A DNA stretch of 5,412 bases, taken from Chitinophagaceae bacterium (GTDB lineage: Bacteria > Bacteroidota > Bacteroidia > Chitinophagales > Chitinophagaceae). The notes below the pieces were generated by a model. That model made no database searches, was not told the DNA's origin, and saw nothing but the letters and a program-made list of their open reading frames with translations. Location: NCBI GenBank assembly GCA_947468255.1, contig CANIMM010000222.1:1-5412 (forward strand), written 5' to 3'. The translations under genes and the position numbers were made by a program. Position 1 is the first letter of the stretch; every line of letters begins with the position of its first letter. Below are positions 1-5,412 of this stretch, one piece after another.

Positions 1-1
1 C

Positions 2-2113
2 TCTTCTATGTTTTCATCCGTTAACAATTCCAACGTACAACCCATATCTGCTGCATTTGATATCAAAGCGTTTTCAAAAGATTCTTCCGGTAGTGTAATT
101 GAAATCACTGACTTTATCAATGGTGATAATGAAGTGCTCAATTATAGCAGTGCTGCTAAAACCGCCTTAAGAATTGGGTCCCTTCAGGCAGATAAATCCT
201 ATATCAATAGTGTACGGCCCTACCCCATCAATATTGAGATTAATACAGAAAAAACTTTTAGCAGAACTCCGGCCTCGCCTGGAGCGGGAGGCGGCGGCCG
301 TGGTGGTGCTACTTCGGGAAACCTTACCGTAGAGATGAACAGCTCCTTTGTTTTGCTACCAAAAATCCCTATGCAGGCAAGGCATTTTGATGCAAGGGTA
401 GGCTATTTTACAGTTGGCTATACCGATTTTGATGCAAACCCTCAAGGTGTGAAATCCATCAGCCTTGCCAAACGCTGGCGATTGGAGCCCAAAGAAGAGG
501 ATATTGAAAAATATAAAAAAGGCGAACTCGTGGATGCCCGGAAGCCTGTCATTTTTTACATTGACCCGGCTACCCCAAAGAAATGGGTCCCTTATTTGAT
601 TCAGGGAGTGAATGACTGGCAGGTTGCTTTTGAAAACGCCGGATTTAAGAATGCCATATTTGGCAAAAAAGCACCCACCAAGCAAGAAGATAGCACATGG
701 AGCTTAGAAGATGCCCGCAACTCTGCCATCGTATATAAACCATCTGATATTGCCAATGCAAGTGGCCCCAGCATTGCCGATCCTCGAAGCGGGGAGATTA
801 TGGAAAGCCATATTAATTGGTACCACAATGTGATGGAGCTGATTCGCAACTGGTACTTGATACAAGCTGCTACCAGCGATCCGCGCGCTCGTCAAATGGT
901 TTTTCCAGATGAACTGATGGGTGAACTGATCCGTTTTGTTTCCTCGCATGAAGTGGGCCATACCTTAGGGCTTCGCCACAATTTCGGTTCCAGTTCTTCG
1001 GTACCGGTAGAGCTACTTCGCAACAAGACTTGGGTGGAAGCCAATGGCCATACCCCTTCTATTATGGACTACGCCCGATTCAATTATGTAGCGCAGCCTG
1101 AAGATAATATTTCACCAAAAGGATTATTCCCCCGAATCGGTGATTATGATAAATGGGCCATCGATTGGGGCTACCGACTTTTTACAGAATACAAAAGCCC
1201 GGAAGCCGAAAAATCACATTTGAATGAATGGACCATAAAAAAATTAAAAGATCATCGCCTTTGGTGGGGAGATGGTGAAACCAATCAGGATGATCCAAGG
1301 TCTCAAACAGAAGACTTATCGGATGATGCTGTAAAAGCGAGTGGCTATGGCATTAAAAACCTTCAGCGCATTATTCCCCAATTGACGAAATGGTCAAAGG
1401 AAGACAATGAAGATTATGAAAACCTGGGCGCTATTTACAAACAAATTAGTACCCAGTTTAACCGATATATGGGGCATGTTTCCAGAAACATTAGTGGTAT
1501 CTATAAAACGCCCAAAGTAGTGGAAGATCCCGGACCAGTTTATCAATATGAGCCTAAAATAAAGCAAGTGGAATCCGTTGCTTTTTTGAACAAGCAATTG
1601 TTCAATACCCCTAACTGGCTAATCGATCAAGATATTTTTGCCAAAACAGGTATCAATCCACTTACGGTGATCGGTGGTATTCAAGATGCAACCCTTAACC
1701 GTTTGATGAGTGCAAATACCCTGAGCAAATTGATAGATGCCGAAACTGCCGTGGGCGCCGATGCATACAAAATAACCGATTTGTTGAGCGATCTGAAAAA
1801 AGGAATTTGGTCTGAACTAAATAGCCAACAACCCATCAGTGTGTATAGAAGAAATCTACAAAAATCGTATGTGGCTATTTTAAACAACCTGTTAAACCCT
1901 CCTGCTATCAATGCTTCCCGCGGAGTCGTAACTTTTGGGCAGCCAGTGGTGAATACAGATAATTCAGATATCACCAGCGTAGTGAGGGCTCATCTTGTAT
2001 CGCTTAAACGTGACGTAAATGCTGCAGCAGCAAGTAATGCAGACCCTATGAGTAAATACCATTTACAAGATGTATCCAACAGAATTACCAAAGTACTTTA
2101 CCCGAAAGAGTAA
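2..2113 (+). CDS. Zinc-dependent metalloprotease, DUF5117/DUF4953 type (5' partial)
   Basis: This is the C-terminal 703 codons of a metzincin-like zinc protease. The frame is open to the left edge, so the ATG at 8 is probably internal; residue numbers below count from it. The first ~150 residues fit the end of a DUF5117-type domain, including the ARHFDARVGYF stretch at 125-135. The catalytic part starts around KPVIFYIDPATP (179-190). The full zinc site HEVGHTLGLRH is at 314-324 (ligands H314, H318, H324; catalytic E315), and a Met-turn SIMDY follows with M353. The region from about 445 to 545 (GIKNLQRIIPQL onward, to the NWLID motif) matches the usual C-terminal portion of DUF4953 proteins. 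Relatives are usually 800-900 residues with an N-terminal export signal and a DUF5118 segment, so roughly 100-200 residues are missing to the left; export is inferred, not seen. A Gly-rich loop occupies 91-100. No frameshift is seen and the catalytic residues are intact. The substrate is unknown. A terminator directly follows, so it is the last gene of its transcript. Confidence 0.92.
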   Translation, partial: SSMFSSVNNSNVQPISAAFDIKAFSKDSSGSVIEITDFINGDNEVLNYSSAAKTALRIGSLQADKSYINSVRPYPINIEINTEKTFSRTPASPGAGGGGRGGATSGNLTVEMNSSFVLLPKIPMQARHFDARVGYFTVGYTDFDANPQGVKSISLAKRWRLEPKEEDIEKYKKGELVDARKPVIFYIDPATPKKWVPYLIQGVNDWQVAFENAGFKNAIFGKKAPTKQEDSTWSLEDARNSAIVYKPSDIANASGPSIADPRSGEIMESHINWYHNVMELIRNWYLIQAATSDPRARQMVFPDELMGELIRFVSSHEVGHTLGLRHNFGSSSSVPVELLRNKTWVEANGHTPSIMDYARFNYVAQPEDNISPKGLFPRIGDYDKWAIDWGYRLFTEYKSPEAEKSHLNEWTIKKLKDHRLWWGDGETNQDDPRSQTEDLSDDAVKASGYGIKNLQRIIPQLTKWSKEDNEDYENLGAIYKQISTQFNRYMGHVSRNISGIYKTPKVVEDPGPVYQYEPKIKQVESVAFLNKQLFNTPNWLIDQDIFAKTGINPLTVIGGIQDATLNRLMSANTLSKLIDAETAVGADAYKITDLLSDLKKGIWSELNSQQPISVYRRNLQKSYVAILNNLLNPPAINASRGVVTFGQPVVNTDNSDITSVVRAHLVSLKRDVNAAAASNADPMSKYHLQDVSNRITKVLYPKE

Positions 2114-2126
2114 ATAAATAGATTCC

Positions 2127-2172
2127 GCACAATGAGGTAAAGATCCAACCCTTTTCCTCATTGTGCTTTTTT
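2127..2172 (+). terminator. Rho-independent terminator of the metalloprotease gene
   Basis: A perfect 11-bp inverted repeat, GCACAATGAGG (2127-2137) and CCTCATTGTGC (2156-2166), is followed directly by six T residues (2167-2172). Inside the stem, AAAG (2139-2142) can pair with CTTT (2151-2154) across a single T-T mismatch. This lengthens the hairpin and leaves an 8-nt loop. It starts 13 bp after the TAA stop at 2111-2113, the expected place for terminating the upstream transcript. On the opposite strand the hairpin is followed by mixed AT sequence without a clean T-run, so it is probably one-directional. Confidence 0.9.
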
Positions 2173-2356
2173 GCTGCATATTATAAGTTTAGCTTACATT
2201 CACAGCGCTATTCGTAGAAAACCATTCCAATACTTCAGTGGATGGCATACTCGGTGAAATAATCAATACTGCAAACATTCTGTATACATTATCCTTAATA
2301 GTATTGCATGCCAAAAAAGCTGCACATTGTATTTCAAAAAGAATGATTCATACACA
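2173..2356. other. Intergenic region upstream of sbcD, presumed promoter region
   Basis: This 184-bp AT-rich gap separates the terminator from sbcD and must hold the sbcDC promoter if the operon has its own. Two weak matches to the Bacteroidota -7 element TAnnTTTG are visible, each with 5 of 6 fixed bases: TAAGTTTA at 2184-2191, with an ATTG 20 bp upstream inside the terminator, and TAGTATTG at 2299-2306 with no good -33 partner. Neither is convincing. No LexA-like box, riboswitch or tRNA was recognised. A short minus-strand open frame (2189-2347) crosses the region and is treated as a finding, not as a gene. Confidence 0.4.
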
Positions 2357-3589
2357 ATGAAAATATTGCATACCGCCGATTGGCATTTAGGAAAAAAACT
2401 CGATCAGTTTTCTCGGCTTGAGGAACAAAGAGAAGTGATGGCGGAGATATGTGAAATCGCGGATTTGCAAAAAGTGGATGTGGTAATTATTGCAGGCGAT
2501 CTCTTTGACACTTTCAATCCACCTGCCGAAGCGCAAGACTTATTTTTCAAAACCGTACATCGTTTGTCCAACAATGGAGCAAGAGCGGTGATTGCCATTG
2601 CGGGCAATCACGATATGCCCGAGCGGATAGAAGCGCCCCATCCTTTAGCAGAAGCCAATGCAATTATGCTTTGCGGTTTACCCGACACAATGATTCAACC
2701 TTTTACTACCGAGGCCGGAGTGAAAATATTGCAATCCGAACCAGGCTTTGTAGAAATTCAACCCCTAAATAGTGAAGCTTCGCTCCGACTGCTATTTACT
2801 CCTTATGCCAACGAGCTCCGATTAAAAACTTATTTAGGAGGCGAAGACAGTGAGGAAAATCTTCGGAATTTATTACAGAAACGTTGGACTGCATTAGCAG
2901 ATAAGTATTGTGATGAGAAGGGCGTTAACCTGCTGATGGCTCATTTGTATTTTATGAAAAAAGAGGGTGCTGTGGAAGAAGAACCGGAAGGAGAAAAATC
3001 CATATTGCATGTAGGTGGAGCACAGGCAATTTTTTCTGAAAACATCCCTCCACAAATTCAATATGTAGCACTGGGGCATTTGCATAGGCACCATTGCATT
3101 GATGAAAAACCCTGTCCCATTGTTTACAGCTCCTCGCCCTTATGCTACAGTTTTGCTGAGGCCGATCAAATAAAAAAAGTCGTTATCATTGACGTTGAAC
3201 CAGGGCAAAAAGCCAATTACCAAGCAATCAGCCTAACAAAAGGAAGGCCACTAATCAGGCAGGAGTTTGGTTCGGTGGAAGAAGCCGTAGCATGGCTGGT
3301 TGCTAATCCGGAACAGTATGTTGAGATCACCATAAGAACAGAAACCTTTTTGGATGGCACCGCTCGAAAACAATTGGCAGATGTACATTCCTTCATTGTA
3401 GATGTGATACCAAAATTAATTACAAAAGAAGGCGCAATCGCTACTACAGATCCATTTCAAATAGATGACACCAGAGATTTAAATGCGCTATTTATAGAAT
3501 ATTTTAAATACAAAAATGGCCCTGAAGAACCCTCAGAAAATATTGTCAGTCTATTTAGAGAAGTAATCAGTCAACATACAGAACTATGA
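2357..3589 (+). CDS. sbcD: Exonuclease subunit SbcD (Mre11-family nuclease)
   Basis: SbcD is the manganese-dependent nuclease subunit of the SbcCD complex, which acts as a 3'-5' double-strand exonuclease and cuts hairpins during DNA repair. The 410-residue product is close to the family's ~400. All calcineurin-like phosphoesterase motifs are present in order: DWH (D8, H10), GDLFD (D48), GNHD (N84, H85), AHLYF (H196) and GHLH (H241, H243). The C-terminal third, including GRPLIRQEFG near 296-305, fits the SbcD capping and DNA-binding region. The ATG at 2357 was chosen because MKILHTADWHLG places the first metal motif at the usual distance from the N-terminus. An in-frame TTG at 2327 would add ten residues (YFKKNDSYT after the start) with no family counterpart. 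No clear Shine-Dalgarno sequence precedes the ATG, as is common in Bacteroidota. Its last codons overlap the start of sbcC, so the two are almost certainly co-transcribed. Confidence 0.97.
   Translation: MKILHTADWHLGKKLDQFSRLEEQREVMAEICEIADLQKVDVVIIAGDLFDTFNPPAEAQDLFFKTVHRLSNNGARAVIAIAGNHDMPERIEAPHPLAEANAIMLCGLPDTMIQPFTTEAGVKILQSEPGFVEIQPLNSEASLRLLFTPYANELRLKTYLGGEDSEENLRNLLQKRWTALADKYCDEKGVNLLMAHLYFMKKEGAVEEEPEGEKSILHVGGAQAIFSENIPPQIQYVALGHLHRHHCIDEKPCPIVYSSSPLCYSFAEADQIKKVVIIDVEPGQKANYQAISLTKGRPLIRQEFGSVEEAVAWLVANPEQYVEITIRTETFLDGTARKQLADVHSFIVDVIPKLITKEGAIATTDPFQIDDTRDLNALFIEYFKYKNGPEEPSENIVSLFREVISQHTEL
3586..3589 (+). promoter_or_regulatory. ATGA stop-start overlap coupling sbcD and sbcC
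   Basis: The sbcC start codon ATG (3586-3588) overlaps the sbcD stop TGA (3587-3589). No Shine-Dalgarno-like sequence is seen in the preceding bases (ACATACAGAACT). Translation of sbcC therefore probably depends on ribosomes finishing sbcD, which suits two subunits of one complex. The coupling itself is inferred from the layout. Confidence 0.75.
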
Positions 3590-5412
3590 TTCCCATTACC
3601 TTAAAAATAAAGGGGCTTTACTCCTATGTAGAAGAACAGATAATCGATTTTAAGCGATTAACGGAGGCGGGGCTATTTGGAATTTTTGGCGAAGTGGGTA
3701 GCGGAAAATCAACCATTCTAGAAGCCATTGCCTTATCGCTGTATGCAAAATCAGAACGGTTGAATGTATCGGGTGACGACCGTTATTATAATATGCTGAA
3801 CCTGAAAATTAATGAAGCGATTATTGAATTTCAGTTTTCTGCCGGTGTTCAAAATCATATTTTCCAGTCAACCCTGCGCCTTGTCCGAAACAAAAAGAAT
3901 TTCGAAGAGGTGAACTTAAAGAGTCACACATTTCATCGGATAGTGAATGGGGCAGCGCCTGAACCGATTACTCAGGAAAAAGTGCTCGAAGCGGTGGGCA
4001 TTAGCTATGAAAATTTTAAGCGGACCATCATCATACCGCAAGGACAATTTAAAGAGTTTTTGGACCTTAGCTCCACAGAAAGAACCCGGATGCTCAAAGA
4101 ATTATTTGGTTTGCAGCGCTTCGAACTGGCTCCCAAACTTGCATTAATAGATGGTGAAAACAAAGCGGCTTTGCAAAGAACAGAAGGTGAACTCAAGGCT
4201 TATATAAATATCAGTATCGAATCAATCGAGTTAATTCAAACGGAATGGCAACAGCGTAAGGATGAGGCTGAAATACTGCAGAAAGAAAAAAACGCTTTGG
4301 AAATCACTGTATTGAATTTACAGAAATTGAAAAAAAATATCGAGGAGCTGACCAACAAAAAAGAGAGTCTTCCACAAAAGCTATCGCAGGAATCCATCGA
4401 TTTAAAACAGGAAAAAGATTTAGAAGAATATGAAGCTTTGATGGCTATTTTTCAGCAACCCTATCTAGATCTTCGCAAATTCAAAGACGCCATTGAGGAA
4501 GCTGAAAAGCAAATAAAAGAAGGCATTGAAAGAAATGCTGCTATTGAAAAGGAATTGATAGAAGTAAACAAACAACTTCATGAATTAACTAACAAGGCAA
4601 ACCAAGCAGAAAGCTTTCGCAACAAATCCTTTGAACTTGATAAAGTAATTGTAATCAATACTGCCAGGGAAGAATTAAATGCCATTGAAAAGAAAATCTC
4701 AACAGCCCAAAAAATAAGCGAAGATGCAAAGTCAGCAATTAATAAAAAGAAAGAGGAACGGAATAATTTAGTAGAAAAGAAAACAGCGCTTGGTAAAAAT
4801 ATTATTCCAGAAACTATTTTATTCGCCACTAAAAACTGGTTTCGGGAAATCACTCAACAAGCAAATGAAATTGAATTGCAAGAACAAGAACTAGCAGCGA
4901 TCAATCAACAAATCCAAAACATTGATGCGCAATTAAGCTCCTATCATTTAGACAATTTCAATAACCAAGCAGAGTTTGAATTGATCTACTTGAAACATAA
5001 GCAATTGATTGAATCAGAAAAGGAAATTGCTACCAATGCTTTTAATACCATCCATATTCAAAAAGAATTACAGCAACATGCGGCTTTGCTAGTAGATGGA
5101 CAACCCTGTACACTCTGTGGCGCAGTTCATCATCCCCATCCGGTATCAATGAAGGATTTTACATCCGATATTGAACAACTGATACTACAAATAGAAAAAT
5201 CAAATGCGCAATTAGAAAAACTGAGTGACATCCGCGTAGCGGTAACTGGACTGCTAGAAAATAAAATCAGACTTACCCACAATTGGAAATCAGTCAGCGA
5301 TAAATTGGGATTGCTAAAAAGTACACAGGCAAGCACTAAATCGGCCCAACCCAATAAAACCTACGGAGTAGCTGATATTGATTTATTTACTGCCAACGAA
5401 AATATTTCGGTA
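3586..5412 (+). CDS. sbcC: Exonuclease subunit SbcC (Rad50-type ATPase), 3' partial
   Basis: SbcC is the SMC-like ATPase that partners SbcD, using ATP to control access of DNA ends to the nuclease. The frame runs without a stop for 609 codons to the right edge. Seen in order: an N-terminal ATPase lobe (about 1-185) with Walker A GEVGSGKST at 35-43 (K41) and the Q-loop in IPQGQFKEFL (Q152); a long charged, Lys/Glu/Gln-rich coiled coil (about 186-500); the zinc hook CTLCGAVHHPHP with Cys508 and Cys511; then the start of the returning coil. The signature motif, Walker B and the C-terminal lobe lie beyond the window. Since the hook normally sits near mid-protein, full length should be about 1,000 residues, in line with the family. 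The ATG at 3586 gives the expected start, IPITLKIKGLYSYVEEQ, with the short strand that precedes the P-loop. An anti-CRISPR or SMC protein is unlikely given the adjacent sbcD and the CxxC hook. Confidence 0.96.
   Translation, partial: MIPITLKIKGLYSYVEEQIIDFKRLTEAGLFGIFGEVGSGKSTILEAIALSLYAKSERLNVSGDDRYYNMLNLKINEAIIEFQFSAGVQNHIFQSTLRLVRNKKNFEEVNLKSHTFHRIVNGAAPEPITQEKVLEAVGISYENFKRTIIIPQGQFKEFLDLSSTERTRMLKELFGLQRFELAPKLALIDGENKAALQRTEGELKAYINISIESIELIQTEWQQRKDEAEILQKEKNALEITVLNLQKLKKNIEELTNKKESLPQKLSQESIDLKQEKDLEEYEALMAIFQQPYLDLRKFKDAIEEAEKQIKEGIERNAAIEKELIEVNKQLHELTNKANQAESFRNKSFELDKVIVINTAREELNAIEKKISTAQKISEDAKSAINKKKEERNNLVEKKTALGKNIIPETILFATKNWFREITQQANEIELQEQELAAINQQIQNIDAQLSSYHLDNFNNQAEFELIYLKHKQLIESEKEIATNAFNTIHIQKELQQHAALLVDGQPCTLCGAVHHPHPVSMKDFTSDIEQLILQIEKSNAQLEKLSDIRVAVTGLLENKIRLTHNWKSVSDKLGLLKSTQASTKSAQPNKTYGVADIDLFTANENISV

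Noticed and set aside
356..685. Minus-strand 109-codon open frame inside the metalloprotease gene.
   Set aside because: It lies wholly opposite a strongly supported coding region with family motifs. Its translation has no recognisable domain, so it is a shadow frame.
2264..2306. Inverted repeat CAATACT / AGTATTG with a 29-nt gap upstream of sbcD, as a possible operator.
   Set aside because: A 7-bp match with this gap is expected about once or twice by chance in a region of this size, and nothing else supports an operator.
2184..2306. Bacteroidota-type promoter elements TAAGTTTA (2184) and TAGTATTG (2299).
   Set aside because: Each misses one fixed base of TAnnTTTG. The first has its only -33 candidate inside the terminator and the second has no good -33 partner, so neither merits a promoter call.
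3947..4147. Plus-strand 66-codon open frame within sbcC.
   Set aside because: It is out of frame with sbcC across the conserved Q-loop region, which is read in the sbcC frame, so it is a shadow and not a frameshift product.
4578..4853. Minus-strand 91-codon open frame rich in Phe, Leu and Ser, resembling a membrane protein.
   Set aside because: It is the complement of Lys/Glu/Asn-rich coiled-coil codons of sbcC, which read as hydrophobic residues on the other strand. The other short minus-strand frames in sbcC are explained the same way.
1..5412. A previously undescribed defence or mobile system.
   Set aside because: Only known families are present (metalloprotease, SbcD, SbcC). There are no terminal repeats, transposase, integrase, CRISPR repeats or unfamiliar gene cluster in the window.

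Overview
The window looks like ordinary chromosomal DNA from a Bacteroidota bacterium. I cannot name the genus; a Chitinophagia or Cytophagia-type lineage is only a guess. Three things point this way: a large zinc metalloprotease of the DUF5117/DUF4953 type, which is common in that phylum; AT-leaning coding DNA; and no recognisable Shine-Dalgarno sequence before either visible start codon. All three genes lie on the + strand.

Layout. Positions 1-2113 hold the 3' part of a zinc-dependent metalloprotease gene, cut by the left edge. It ends in TAA and is followed at once by a strong intrinsic terminator (2127-2172). After a 243-bp intergenic stretch come sbcD (2357-3589) and sbcC (from 3586, cut by the right edge). 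These two overlap by 4 bp (ATGA) and form a typical operon. The sbcC frame is open for 609 codons and covers the N-terminal ATPase lobe, the first coiled coil, the zinc hook and the start of the returning coil. The C-terminal ATPase lobe lies outside the window.

How the genes work together. SbcD (Mre11-type nuclease) and SbcC (Rad50-type SMC-like ATPase) form one complex that cuts DNA hairpins and processes blocked double-strand ends. The metalloprotease is a separate transcription unit, probably exported, and has no evident functional link to the repair operon.

I found no sign of a mobile element, CRISPR array, tRNA, rRNA or undescribed multi-gene system. The least understood item is the metalloprotease, whose family has a clear catalytic site but, to my knowledge, no settled physiological substrate.
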